Of a DNA stretch of 57,175 nt, positions 1 to 8,812 are shown one piece after another. Made by a program: the position numbers and the translations under genes. Numbering within the stretch: the stretch's first letter is position 1; each line of letters opens with the position of its first letter. The notes beneath the pieces are model-generated. The model was not told the DNA's origin and ran no database searches. It was given only the letters and a program-made list of their open reading frames with translations. The stretch is from Muribaculaceae bacterium (GTDB taxonomy: Bacteria > Bacteroidota > Bacteroidia > Bacteroidales > Muribaculaceae): contig JAFLTU010000013.1 of NCBI GenBank assembly GCA_022509125.1, positions 1 through 57,175 on the forward strand, in the 5' to 3' direction.

Positions 1-164
1 AGGAAGAGGAATGCCAGGAATTGATTTCAAAAATGATGAAGGAAGATGTGGAGGGTATCTTTTATTGGGAACCCCAAGCTCCTCCCGGTTATAACGATGG
101 CTACAATCTGGGATGTTTCCTTAATGGAACTCCTACTCAAGCTTTGGAAGCCTTCAAGGAATGA
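1..164 (+). CDS. 3' end of a GH53 arabinogalactan endo-1,4-beta-galactanase (partial)
   Basis: An open frame enters from the left edge and stops with TGA at 162-164. The visible 53 or so residues include EGIFYWEPQAPP, then a GYNLGCF segment, then PTQALEAF. This is the characteristic C-terminal end of glycoside hydrolase family 53 enzymes, which cleave beta-1,4-galactan side chains of pectin. The catalytic glutamates and signal peptide lie outside the window, so activity cannot be judged. A second, complete GH53 gene lies at 41239-42486, but this fragment lacks that gene's C-terminal sorting-like tail, so the two are not identical copies. The assignment rests on a short stretch. Confidence 0.7.
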   Translation, partial: EEECQELISKMMKEDVEGIFYWEPQAPPGYNDGYNLGCFLNGTPTQALEAFKE

Positions 165-255
165 AAAAATGAATAATAGAAAACAGTGGTAAATATTTGA
201 TATCATGAATAGAAAGATAGATTGATTTCATGTTTATTGGTTACGAAAAGCGAGG

Positions 256-290
256 AACGTGATGGAAAAACCGTCGCGTTTCTTTTTATT
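256..290 (+). terminator. Intrinsic terminator after the GH53 gene
   Basis: Arms 256-265 and 271-280 form a 10-pair stem (two G:U pairs) around an AAAAA loop, followed by a T-rich tract TCTTTTTATT. It lies 90 bases after the GH53 stop and before ligA, so it probably separates the two transcripts. Confidence 0.75.
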
Positions 291-373
291 TAGAGGGTAA
301 CTAAAAAAACTTTTTTAAGAGAGGGAGTGTTTAAATAGTAGCAATTTAGGATAACATCAAATAAAAAGGCCAC

Positions 374-2407
374 ATGACAGCGCAGGAGGCATCCAATCGG
401 ATAAATGAACTGAGAAACGAGCTTCACCGACACAATCATAATTACTATATTCTGAATAGTCCGGAGATTTCTGATAAGGAATTCGACATGCTTATGAAAG
501 AGCTGGAGAGACTTGAAGAGGAGTTCCCGGAGTTTTATGATCCTTTGTCTCCGTCTCAGAGGGTAGGTTCGGATTTAAGCAAGGATTTTGTGCATGTGGT
601 GCATGAAAGACCAATGATGTCGCTTTCTAATTCCTACTCAATAGAGGAGGTTGACGAATGGTTTGAGCGAGACAGAAAAGCTTTGGAAGGAGAGGAGTTT
701 AGTGTGGTCGGGGAAATGAAATTTGACGGAGTTTCCATCTCAATCTTTTATAAGAATGGAGAATTGGAAAAGGCGGTGACACGTGGTGACGGCACACAGG
801 GAGACGATGTGACAGCTAATGTCAAGACCATACGAAGCATACCTTTAAAGCTGCAGCCCGGCGACTGGCCAGAGAGCTTTGAAATCAGAGGTGAAATTCT
901 GATGCCGTGGGAGGTTTTTGAAAAACTAAATGCAGAAAGAGCCTATAATGAGGAGCCGCTTTTCGCCAATCCACGTAACGCTGCTTCGGGCACTTTAAAA
1001 ATGCGTAAATCAAGTGAGGTGGCCAAGCGCCATCTTGATGCACGTTTCTATTATCTTTTAGGCGACAATCTGCCCTTCGACAATCATTATGACAACATGC
1101 TGGCGGCACGCAGTTGGGGCTTCAAGGTTTCTTCGGCTATGAAACTTCTCACCTCTCTTGAGGAAGTGGATGAATATATAAATTATTGGGATGCGCATCG
1201 CAAGGAATTGCCTGTGGCTACTGATGGTCTTGTTTTCAAAATCAATTCCTTCCGGCAGCAGTTAAATTTAGGTTACACTGCTAAATCCCCACGCTGGGCC
1301 ATAGCTTATAAATTCAATCCGGAGAATGCTTGCACGAGGCTCCGATTTGTTTCTTTCGAAACAGGGAGGATGGGCATCGTGACTCCTGTTGCAAATCTTG
1401 AACCTGTGCTTCTTTCGGGCACGATTGTGAAGCGTGCCTCTCTTCATAATGACGATATAATCCAAGAACTCGATATTCATGAAGGTGATTGGCTATATGT
1501 AGAAAAAGGAGGAGAGATCATCCCTAAGATTACAGGTGTTAATGAAGGACAACGCACTCCCGGAGCCGCTAAGATTCATTTCGTAAAAGATTGTCCTGTT
1601 TGTGGCACAAGATTGGTTAGAATCTTTGGGGATGCAGCATGGTTTTGCCCCAATAAGTATGGATGCCGTCCACAATTGACCGGGAAGATTGAACATTTCT
1701 GTGCGCGCAGGATGATGAATATCGATGGAATCGGGGAGGAGACTGCAGAACTGTTGTTTGACTGTGGCCTCGTGGAACGGATAGCGGATCTTTATGATTT
1801 AAAACAGGAGCAATTAGAGGCGCTTGAAAGGATAGGGGAGAAAACTGCTGCTAAGATTATAAAAGGAATTGAAGATTCAAAACAAGTGCCGTTCGAACGG
1901 GTTGTTTATGCTTTATCCATCCCAAATGTGGGCGAGACTACGGCTAAAAGGCTCGCTCTGGGAGTCAAAACAATGGAGAATCTTCAGAAGATGACGGTGG
2001 AAGAAATCAATGAGGTGCAAGACATCGGGCCCGTGATTGCAAAATGTATTTATGATTTCTTACGTGACCCTGTAAACATAGATAACATCGCCAGGTTGAA
2101 GGCTGCCGGAGTGCAAATGCAACTATCTGAAGACAAGTTGGCTCCCAAGGGAGATAAACTCGAAGGGAAAACGATTGTGATTTCCGGAGTCTTCTCCCAT
2201 CATTCGAGAGACGAATATAAGGATATGATTGAGAGAGAGGGAGGGAAGAATGCCGGAAGTATTTCGAAGAATACGAGTTTTGTGCTCGTGGGTGAGAATA
2301 TGGGTCCGGCAAAGAAAGAGAAATGCGTCAAACTGGGAATACCGATGATTAGTGAAGATGATTTTTTGAAGATGTTAAGTTCAGATCCTGAGCCTGCCCA
2401 AGAATAG
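374..2407 (+). CDS. ligA: NAD-dependent DNA ligase LigA
   Basis: Seals nicks in duplex DNA using NAD+, in replication and repair. At 677 residues it is full length for the family. The adenylated lysine is K116 in the motif EMKFDG. An OB-fold follows, then a Cys4 zinc finger (C407, C410, C425, C431), tandem helix-hairpin-helix units (about 435-580) and a C-terminal BRCT domain (about 590-665). The nucleotidyltransferase motif reads EMKFDG rather than the more usual KLDG, but the essential Lys, Asp and Gly are present. The gene stands alone on the plus strand, converging with truA 27 bases downstream. The 210 bases upstream hold only the preceding terminator and A/T-rich sequence; I see no convincing -7/-33 pair there. 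Confidence 0.97.
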   Translation: MTAQEASNRINELRNELHRHNHNYYILNSPEISDKEFDMLMKELERLEEEFPEFYDPLSPSQRVGSDLSKDFVHVVHERPMMSLSNSYSIEEVDEWFERDRKALEGEEFSVVGEMKFDGVSISIFYKNGELEKAVTRGDGTQGDDVTANVKTIRSIPLKLQPGDWPESFEIRGEILMPWEVFEKLNAERAYNEEPLFANPRNAASGTLKMRKSSEVAKRHLDARFYYLLGDNLPFDNHYDNMLAARSWGFKVSSAMKLLTSLEEVDEYINYWDAHRKELPVATDGLVFKINSFRQQLNLGYTAKSPRWAIAYKFNPENACTRLRFVSFETGRMGIVTPVANLEPVLLSGTIVKRASLHNDDIIQELDIHEGDWLYVEKGGEIIPKITGVNEGQRTPGAAKIHFVKDCPVCGTRLVRIFGDAAWFCPNKYGCRPQLTGKIEHFCARRMMNIDGIGEETAELLFDCGLVERIADLYDLKQEQLEALERIGEKTAAKIIKGIEDSKQVPFERVVYALSIPNVGETTAKRLALGVKTMENLQKMTVEEINEVQDIGPVIAKCIYDFLRDPVNIDNIARLKAAGVQMQLSEDKLAPKGDKLEGKTIVISGVFSHHSRDEYKDMIEREGGKNAGSISKNTSFVLVGENMGPAKKEKCVKLGIPMISEDDFLKMLSSDPEPAQE

Positions 2408-2434
2408 AGGATAACGAAAAGTTGAATTCAAAAC

Positions 2435-3232
2435 TTAAGCTTCACTATCGCCACTATTCACATAAGGATATCGGATTCTCCATAGATAGAGAGCTTGGGG
2501 AGGCATGGAGGTTCCTGCCGAACAACGGTCTCTTTTGTTGATTATTTCCTGAAACTGGCTAATCGACATTTTGCCGCGTCCTACATCTACAAGCGTTCCG
2601 ACAATGGCTCTAACCATATTTCTTAGAAAACGGTCGGCTGATATAGTAAACACAATTCCTTCATCGAGATTTCCCAAAAATTCATTAGCCTCTGGGTCCT
2701 CATTGATAGGTCGCCATAGTGCTTCAGACACATCACAGATATTTGTCTTCACATCGGAGTGAAGTTTTGCGAATGAAGTGAAATCACTTGTTGATAGAAG
2801 CAATTCTGCCGCTCGGTTCATTAAATCTATATCCAAATGAGAGGGTGATTTCCAGCAGAATTCATGGAGGAACGGATTTTTATTGAAAGTGATGAAATAT
2901 TTATATGTTCTTTGAGTTGCATCGAATCTTGCATGGGCTTCTTCTGCAACTTTTAGAACGTTGCTTACGGCGATATTCTTCCCTAGGAGACTGTTAAGGG
3001 AAATTAGAAAACCTTTGGCGTCACATATCTGACTCAGGGTATCGAAATGGGCAAACATCTGCCGAGCGTGGACTCCGGTGTCTGTGCGTCCGGCCCCTGT
3101 TATTTTTGTTGGAGCCCGCAAAATTTTAGATAAGGCTCCTTCAAGAGTTTCCTGCACCGAAGATGCGTTAGGTTGACTTTGCCAACCATGAAATGCATCG
3201 CCATTATAGGCCAATTCAAGGAAATATCTCAT
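2435..3232 (-). CDS. truA: tRNA pseudouridine(38-40) synthase TruA
   Basis: Converts uridines 38-40 of the tRNA anticodon stem to pseudouridine. The 265-residue length is normal. The catalytic aspartate is D51 in GAGRTDTGVHA, the family signature. It is the last gene of the minus-strand run; it starts 39 bases after the speA stop and its own stop is 27 bases from the ligA stop. No strong terminator hairpin is visible in the convergent gap. Confidence 0.97.
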   Translation of the reverse strand: MRYFLELAYNGDAFHGWQSQPNASSVQETLEGALSKILRAPTKITGAGRTDTGVHARQMFAHFDTLSQICDAKGFLISLNSLLGKNIAVSNVLKVAEEAHARFDATQRTYKYFITFNKNPFLHEFCWKSPSHLDIDLMNRAAELLLSTSDFTSFAKLHSDVKTNICDVSEALWRPINEDPEANEFLGNLDEGIVFTISADRFLRNMVRAIVGTLVDVGRGKMSISQFQEIINKRDRCSAGTSMPPQALYLWRIRYPYVNSGDSEA

Positions 3233-3271
3233 CAGGATGTCAGACTCATATAACTTTGGTCGAATATAGGG

Positions 3272-5170
3272 TCAATCCCGTTCGAGATAAGTTATTCCAT
3301 AAAGTCCCGACTTGTAATTGCTGAGGAATTGGCGTCCCTCTTCGGGAGAGATAACTCCCTGTTTCACGGAGGCTGTGACCCATGTTTCCAGGTTTCTTAC
3401 GAGTTTCTTAGGATTATATTCCACATAGTCGAGAACGTCTGCCACCGGTTCGCCGTCGATTATCTGTTCGATTTCATAACCGTTTTTATCTACGGATATA
3501 TGCACTGCTGATGTGTCTCCGAACAGGTTGTGGAGGTCGCCAAGGATTTCTTGGTATGCCCCCACGAGGAAGACCCCGATATAATAATGGTCGTTTGCCT
3601 TAAAAGAGTGAACCGGTAGGGAATGAGAAATGCCCTGTGGGGATACAAACATATTGATTTTACCATCAGAGTCGCAAGTGATGTCCTGTATTGTGCAACG
3701 CCGAGTCGGTTTCTCATCGAGTCGGGCTATAGGCATAATGGGAAAAACTTGGTCGATCGCCCATGAATCCGGAAGACTCTGGAAAAGGGAAAAATTACAA
3801 AAATATTTTTCCGGAAGCATTCTGTCTACTTTTCTCAATTCTTCAGGTGGATGTTTCATGGAGCTTGTAAGGTCGTTTACATCCCTTGCAACCGACCAGA
3901 AGAGTTTTTCGATTTGTGCCCGGGTTTTGAGGTCAAGAAGTCCAAGACTGAAGAGTTCGAGGGCCTCGTCACGGATCTGGAGGGCATCGTGCCAATCTTC
4001 AAAAAGGGTAGTCGGGTTGATGCGATCCCAGATTTTATAAAGTTCAATAGCGAGCTCGTGGGCATCATCCCCAATTGTTTCATTATCGTTCCAGATAGGA
4101 AGTTGGGTTGTCTCCAAAACCTCGATTATCAATACTGAATGGTGGGCAGTAAGAGATCTGCCGCTCTCTGTGATGATATTGGGCTGCGGAAGGTTATTTT
4201 TTATACATACGTCAGTGAGTGCCGAAACGGAGTCGTTGACATATTCCTGTATAGAGTAGTTCATGGAATGTTCCCCCACTGCGGAACGAGTTCCGTCGTA
4301 GTCAACTCCCAATCCTCCACCTATATCAACGAATTCGATTCCACATCCCATTTTTGAGAGTTGGACATAAAACTGCATAGCCTCCCGAAGTGCATTCTTA
4401 ATTTTCCTGATCTTAGTGATCTGGCTCCCGATATGGAAATGGATTAGTTTGAGTGCTGACTTCAATCCCTGTTTCTCAAGGAAAGACATCGCGTCAAGAA
4501 GTTCGGAAGAATTTAGACCGAATTTGCTGACATCGCCGCCGGAGCCTTCCCATTTTCCGCTTCCTGAAGAAGTTAGCTTAATCCTTATTCCAAGATTTGG
4601 GGTTATGTTGAGGCGTTTTGCAACATCGGCTATGAGTTTCAGCTCGTTGAGTTTTTCCACTACAATGTAAATCCTTCTTCCCATTTTCTGGGCCAGGAGA
4701 GCCAATTCCACATAATCTTCATCTTTGTAGCCGTTGCAAATGATAAGGGAATTGGAACCGGGATTAACCCCTAAGACAGCATGGAGTTCAGGCTTAGAAC
4801 CGGCCTCAAGTCCGACATTATATTTATTGCCATGGTTTACAATCTCTTCCACCACTTGCCTCATCTGGTTTACCTTGATGGGATAAATGATAAAATTTTG
4901 CCCCTGATAGTCGTATTCATCGGCAGCCCTCTTGAAACATGAAGAGATTTTTCGGATTCTGTCATCCAGTATATCGGGGAAACGGAGCAAGACAGGTGCG
5001 GAGACATCGCGCACAAGGAGTTGATCCATGACCTCCTTAAGGTCTACGGGAGCCAATCCTTCCGAAGGTGTCACTTGCACGTGTCCTTTTTCGTTGATGG
5101 AAAAATATTTAAGTCCCCAGCCACTGACGTTATAGATTTCTGCTGAGTCTTCAATACGCCATTTTCTCAT
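3272..5170 (-). CDS. speA: Biosynthetic arginine decarboxylase SpeA
   Basis: A PLP-dependent fold-III enzyme that decarboxylates arginine to agmatine, the first step of the agmatine route to polyamines. Its 632 residues match the large biosynthetic SpeA family. The PLP lysine is K99 in IIYPIKVNQ. GLEAGSKPEL and HFHIGSQ follow in the barrel, and the C-terminal part carries the beta-domain and helical insert typical of SpeA. The gene sits 46 bases after ssb. No agmatine deiminase (aguA) or carbamoylputrescine amidase (aguB) is linked here. Confidence 0.95.
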   Translation of the reverse strand: MRKWRIEDSAEIYNVSGWGLKYFSINEKGHVQVTPSEGLAPVDLKEVMDQLLVRDVSAPVLLRFPDILDDRIRKISSCFKRAADEYDYQGQNFIIYPIKVNQMRQVVEEIVNHGNKYNVGLEAGSKPELHAVLGVNPGSNSLIICNGYKDEDYVELALLAQKMGRRIYIVVEKLNELKLIADVAKRLNITPNLGIRIKLTSSGSGKWEGSGGDVSKFGLNSSELLDAMSFLEKQGLKSALKLIHFHIGSQITKIRKIKNALREAMQFYVQLSKMGCGIEFVDIGGGLGVDYDGTRSAVGEHSMNYSIQEYVNDSVSALTDVCIKNNLPQPNIITESGRSLTAHHSVLIIEVLETTQLPIWNDNETIGDDAHELAIELYKIWDRINPTTLFEDWHDALQIRDEALELFSLGLLDLKTRAQIEKLFWSVARDVNDLTSSMKHPPEELRKVDRMLPEKYFCNFSLFQSLPDSWAIDQVFPIMPIARLDEKPTRRCTIQDITCDSDGKINMFVSPQGISHSLPVHSFKANDHYYIGVFLVGAYQEILGDLHNLFGDTSAVHISVDKNGYEIEQIIDGEPVADVLDYVEYNPKKLVRNLETWVTASVKQGVISPEEGRQFLSNYKSGLYGITYLERD

Positions 5171-5216
5171 TTGTAACTGAATTTATGAAAGTCCTTTAGG
5201 ACAATAAGACAAGCTT

Positions 5217-5558
5217 TTAATTATTGGTAGATTGATTTTCAGGACGCCGACCCACTATTTCGAAGAAAGAGACAAGAATTTCTGTGCGTTGCCGAGTGAT
5301 TTTCATTCTGTCTTGATATTCCCGGGTGGTTATTTTTCCTTCAACATAAAGCTGGGTTCCCTTTCGGATGTAGCGTTCCACTATGCGTGCGTTGTCGCCC
5401 CAAACGACAAGTTTATGCCATTCGGTGACTTCAAGACCTCCTTTTGTGGTTTCGTTGGTCGCTAATGAAAGGTAAGCCACAGGTTTGTCTTTTTCAGGGT
5501 ATCGGATTTCAGGATCATTGCCTACATATCCGAGAAGAATCGCTTTATTGACCGACAC
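5217..5558 (-). CDS. ssb: Single-stranded DNA-binding protein (short form)
   Basis: An OB-fold SSB of 113 residues, starting MSVNKAILLGYVGNDPEI with the usual core LATNE..WHKLVVWG and YVEGKITTREYQD. It lacks a C-terminal linker and the acidic DDDIPF-like tip through which SSB recruits partner proteins; it ends in RRPENQSTNN. It is therefore probably a second or specialised SSB, not the replication SSB, although that cannot be proved from this window. It lies 13 bases after the ArgC-like gene and 46 bases before speA in the same run. Confidence 0.93.
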   Translation of the reverse strand: MSVNKAILLGYVGNDPEIRYPEKDKPVAYLSLATNETTKGGLEVTEWHKLVVWGDNARIVERYIRKGTQLYVEGKITTREYQDRMKITRQRTEILVSFFEIVGRRPENQSTNN

Positions 5559-5571
5559 TATTTTATGAAAT

Positions 5572-6513
5572 TTAAAGATTACATATTTTTTTTGGAAAAA
5601 ACCTTGAGGTTTTCAAGGCAAGGCCTGTCTTTTCATGGAGGCCGAAGAATAGATTAAAGATATGCACAATGTCTCCGGCACCTCCTCTCATTCTGGCATC
5701 GGCGGAGACTTCCAATAGGAGAGTTTCGGGAGTGGGTTTATCAATCTTAATCAAAACCTTTTGAGTAGCTTCGACTTCCTCAGATCCAGACCGGGATCGG
5801 GAATGGAAGGCGAAGTTGTGGTCGTCGTAGGTTTGCTCATAGATTTTTTCAATTTCCTCAACCGGCAATGAATTTTTGAGAGATATGGAGGTGAGGCTTC
5901 CTCTTTCATTATCTTTTTCTGCCGACAATAAGATATTGACTTTGCCATTGAAACTGGCTTGCCTAATTTTTAGAAGCCGAGAGATTTCCTCTTCTAAAGA
6001 GTGGATATCAGTGGTTTCTACAATATCGGCAGGAAGTTTAACTTCGATATTGATATCGGAATTCAGTAAGAGAAAGCTCGCGAGAGGTGCCACAGCAATA
6101 AGGGCCGGAACAATTGCCGGGGAAGTTATATATGCCATTTGAGCTCCTCTGACAAGAGCCTTGCGATTTAACTCTGAAAGTCCGAGTTCGGGTTTTATCT
6201 CCCCGGGTTGAAAATTTTCTTTGAAGAGAGAGATCAATTTTTGATTCTCATGGTAGGGGAACTGTGAGATAATATTTCGCGATAACTCTGATTTCTTGAA
6301 AAGCAGAATGAGGTCAGGCTCCTCTAGATTTAGTTTGTCGGAAAAAATAAAACGAGGTTCTCCGATGAGTCCGGCGTGTAATGACGAAATAGGGTGACCC
6401 ACATTTTGAGGAGAATATAGCGAGATAATCTCAGTTTCCGGATGATTAATCAGGAGTCTCACAGTCTCGCCTGCGAGCGGTGTTTCGGCATCGATTAAAG
6501 CAACCTTAACCAT
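5572..6513 (-). CDS. ArgC/Asd-like semialdehyde dehydrogenase homologue lacking the catalytic cysteine
   Basis: The 313-residue protein has the layout of N-acetyl-gamma-glutamyl-phosphate reductase or aspartate-semialdehyde dehydrogenase. There is an N-terminal Rossmann segment, a central GLSELNRKAL stretch, and a C-terminal GDIVHIFNLFFGLHEKTGL that matches the ArgC ending. Where ArgC has NPGCYPT, this protein reads SPAIVPA at 131-137, so the nucleophilic Cys is replaced by I134. The only cysteine is C311 near the end. The glycine-rich NAD(P) loop is also weak (IDAETPLAGE). It is therefore likely to be a non-enzymatic family member. Its start overlaps the DUF151 nuclease gene by 8 bases, which implies tight co-expression with it. 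Confidence 0.8.
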   Translation of the reverse strand: MVKVALIDAETPLAGETVRLLINHPETEIISLYSPQNVGHPISSLHAGLIGEPRFIFSDKLNLEEPDLILLFKKSELSRNIISQFPYHENQKLISLFKENFQPGEIKPELGLSELNRKALVRGAQMAYITSPAIVPALIAVAPLASFLLLNSDINIEVKLPADIVETTDIHSLEEEISRLLKIRQASFNGKVNILLSAEKDNERGSLTSISLKNSLPVEEIEKIYEQTYDDHNFAFHSRSRSGSEEVEATQKVLIKIDKPTPETLLLEVSADARMRGGAGDIVHIFNLFFGLHEKTGLALKTSRFFPKKICNL

Positions 6514-7111
6514 TTTCCTGACGTTTTTTTAATTCAGCATGAATGCGAGCAGCCTCCTCATAATCTTCTTCATTAGATGCTTTTTCCATGGCTTTGTTAA
6601 GTTGTTCGATGGTCATAGTTTCCAGACCGTTGCCGGCAGGAGCCGTCTTAACGTTAATCGTTTTGTTAGAGGGTCGGGGAGTGGCGGGTCTACGCTTTTC
6701 GGATGGGTCAAAACTTGCCTCTTTTATGACGTCTTCAGTGGTATAGATAGGAGCCCCGCACCGAATTGCGAGAGCTACCGCATCAGAAGATCTGGCATCC
6801 ACGATTTTTTCCACAGCGCCGTTGTCAAGATGAAGTTCGGCTGCGAAGACTCCATCAGGGAGCCGATGGATCAAGACATATTTCAATGAGATGCCGAATT
6901 CATTGAAGGCAGAGATCACCATGTCGTGGGTAAGAGGGCGAGGCGTTTTGATTTCCTGAAGCTTACATTCTATTGACTGTGCTTCCGGAAATCCTATTAT
7001 TATGGGAATGCGTCTGGTCGTGCCCACTTGTTGAAGAATAAGGGCGTAGACCCCAGATTCTATCTGGTTATAAGTGATGCCGATTAATTCGAGTCTATAT
7101 TGAGGTTCCAT
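6506..7111 (-). CDS. Bifunctional nuclease domain (DUF151) protein with C-terminal UVR motif
   Basis: Residues 1-130 form the DUF151/BFN domain, including the diagnostic DARSSDAVALAIR (106-118). A Pro/Lys linker follows, and residues 166-199 are a UvrB/UvrC (UVR) helical hairpin (TIEQLNKAMEK..NEEDYEEAARIHAELKK). DUF151 proteins have been reported with RNase and DNase activity; the UVR hairpin usually mediates protein-protein contacts. The gene overlaps mnmA by 17 bases upstream and the ArgC-like gene by 8 bases downstream. The pairing suggests a nucleic-acid or translation-linked role, but the substrate is unknown. Confidence 0.9.
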   Translation of the reverse strand: MEPQYRLELIGITYNQIESGVYALILQQVGTTRRIPIIIGFPEAQSIECKLQEIKTPRPLTHDMVISAFNEFGISLKYVLIHRLPDGVFAAELHLDNGAVEKIVDARSSDAVALAIRCGAPIYTTEDVIKEASFDPSEKRRPATPRPSNKTINVKTAPAGNGLETMTIEQLNKAMEKASNEEDYEEAARIHAELKKRQENG

Positions 7112-8237
7112 TTATGTTGTTTTCTTGATTGCTAAAAGTTTTTCCGATAGAAATTAGGGCAGAGCCAAGACAAATTTTATTGTCCGGAGTATAGAAAATC
7201 GCGAACTGACCCGGTGCGATGCCTTGAACATCGGATTCCGATTCCAAAAGAAGACTTCCGTCCGGTTTCAATTTAAGAGTGCCATCGAGAAACTCCGGCA
7301 CATGACGTATTTTGAAAGAGACGGGAATTTCCGATGTCCCATTATTGGAGAGTAAGTCAAAATTATTAACTGACTCAAAGGGATTTCCGGAGATCCAATT
7401 AGGCTCTGAAAGAAATATTTCACGTCCATATTGAAGTGGAGTGTCATAACCTTTGGAGACATAAATGATATTGGCCGGGATATCTTTTTTGACCACGAAC
7501 CAAGGGCCGCCACCGAGTCCGAGTCCTTTTCTTTGTCCGATAGTGTAGAACCAAAATCCGGAATGAGTCCCTATTTTCTTCCCGGTTTCAATTTCAATAA
7601 CCTCACCGGGCTGCTCTCCGAGATGGCGTTTGATGAAATCCTTATAGTTTATTTTGCCCAGGAAACAAATTCCTTGAGAGTCCTTACGATTGGCATTGGG
7701 AAGGCCAGCTTCTTTAGCCAAATTTCTGACCTCCTCTTTTGGCATGTCGCCAAGAGGAAACAGGAGATGGCTTAGTTGATCCTGTGAGAGCTGGGCCAGG
7801 AAATCAGTCTGGTCTTTGACCGGGTCGACGGCCGTGGCTAAATAATATTTTTCCCCTTCATTGACAACGGATGCATAATGGCCTGTAGCTGTTTTATCGA
7901 AATCCTTTCCCCAGCGCTCTTCAAAAAATCCGAACTTTATGATTTTATTGCACATCATGTCGGGATGAGGGGTAAGACCCGCCTTTACAGTTGAGAGAGC
8001 GTAACTCATCACATAGTCCCAATATTCCTCATGAAGAGATACTTCCGAGAGTGGAAGATTATATTTTGCTGCAATCAGCCGACACATCTCAATGTCTTCT
8101 TCATAAGAACACTGGCCCTCGTCATTATCGTTAGAGATGCGAATATAGAAGAGATGAAGGTCATGGCCTTCATTGAAAAGCTTATGGACAACAACAGCGC
8201 TGTCAACTCCACCGGAAACAAGCACAGCGATTTTCAT
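7095..8237 (-). CDS. mnmA: tRNA 2-thiouridylase MnmA
   Basis: Adds sulfur to U34 of Lys, Glu and Gln tRNAs. The N-terminal PP-loop SGGVDS is at residues 8-13, and the two catalytic cysteines are C96 (PDMMCNK) and C191 (SQGICFLGK). A central beta-barrel with the FYTIGQRKGLGLGGG signature follows. At 380 residues it is normal length. It overlaps the DoxX gene by 4 bases (ATGA-type junction) and the DUF151 gene by 17, so it is in the middle of a co-transcribed run. Confidence 0.96.
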   Translation of the reverse strand: MKIAVLVSGGVDSAVVVHKLFNEGHDLHLFYIRISNDNDEGQCSYEEDIEMCRLIAAKYNLPLSEVSLHEEYWDYVMSYALSTVKAGLTPHPDMMCNKIIKFGFFEERWGKDFDKTATGHYASVVNEGEKYYLATAVDPVKDQTDFLAQLSQDQLSHLLFPLGDMPKEEVRNLAKEAGLPNANRKDSQGICFLGKINYKDFIKRHLGEQPGEVIEIETGKKIGTHSGFWFYTIGQRKGLGLGGGPWFVVKKDIPANIIYVSKGYDTPLQYGREIFLSEPNWISGNPFESVNNFDLLSNNGTSEIPVSFKIRHVPEFLDGTLKLKPDGSLLLESESDVQGIAPGQFAIFYTPDNKICLGSALISIGKTFSNQENNINGTSI

Positions 8238-8812
8238 ACCTCTTCGAGCTCTCCTTCGCTCTTGTTTTCAGTGTGGATGATATGAAGTGAAAGGAAATAA
8301 TCGATAGAGATTTTTCCGGGTCCCACGAGAAGAAGGAAGAAATAAATTCCCATGAAGAGAATGGGCACATAGCCGATTTGTTGCCAGTCGAGCAAATAAG
8401 CGGGTTCTGCGACATAATCATGGAGAATATGATATTCGGCCAGAATCATTGCAACGAATGGTGGCAAAATCATGACTCGGGTGAGAAATCCAAACATTAT
8501 GAATGTGGAACAAACGATTTCAATACAAATCATGACAATGAGTGAAGCATGGCTTGTCATACCTATAACTCCGGGAAAAACCTCTTTGAGGATGTCGAAA
8601 TTGTCGATTTGCCTAACCCCGAATTGAAGTAGCATAATTCCGATGAAAAGTCGCAGGAAAAGACGCCCCATGTTAGCATAGGAATAACCTGTGGCCCTGA
8701 AATATATTTTCTTAATCTTTCTTGTCAGTCCGAGACTTTTCATTATGTGTTGAAGGAAATTTGAGATTTGGTTATCAATTGGCGAGCTCGAGGATTGCCT
8801 CTTGAGCTTCAT
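8234..8812 (-). CDS. DoxX-family membrane protein
   Basis: A 192-residue integral membrane protein with four hydrophobic segments. The family pattern MGRLFLRLFIGIMLLQFGVRQ begins near residue 48, and the TM regions lie roughly at 50-70, 85-110, 112-130 and 145-168. DoxX proteins are poorly defined and have been linked to redox or quinone-dependent membrane functions. The ATG used here overlaps the thioredoxin-fold gene by 38 bases. An alternative ATG at 8743 (residue 24) would remove the overlap and a Ser-rich leader, and is equally plausible. Confidence 0.85.
   Translation of the reverse strand: MKLKRQSSSSPIDNQISNFLQHIMKSLGLTRKIKKIYFRATGYSYANMGRLFLRLFIGIMLLQFGVRQIDNFDILKEVFPGVIGMTSHASLIVMICIEIVCSTFIMFGFLTRVMILPPFVAMILAEYHILHDYVAEPAYLLDWQQIGYVPILFMGIYFFLLLVGPGKISIDYFLSLHIIHTENKSEGELEEV

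Noticed and set aside
2007..2312. Minus-strand open frame inside ligA
   Set aside because: It lies fully within a well-conserved gene and encodes no recognisable motif; it is a shadow frame.
3630..4040. Plus-strand open frame of 136 codons inside speA
   Set aside because: Opposite-strand shadow of speA with no motif and no promoter or start-site support.
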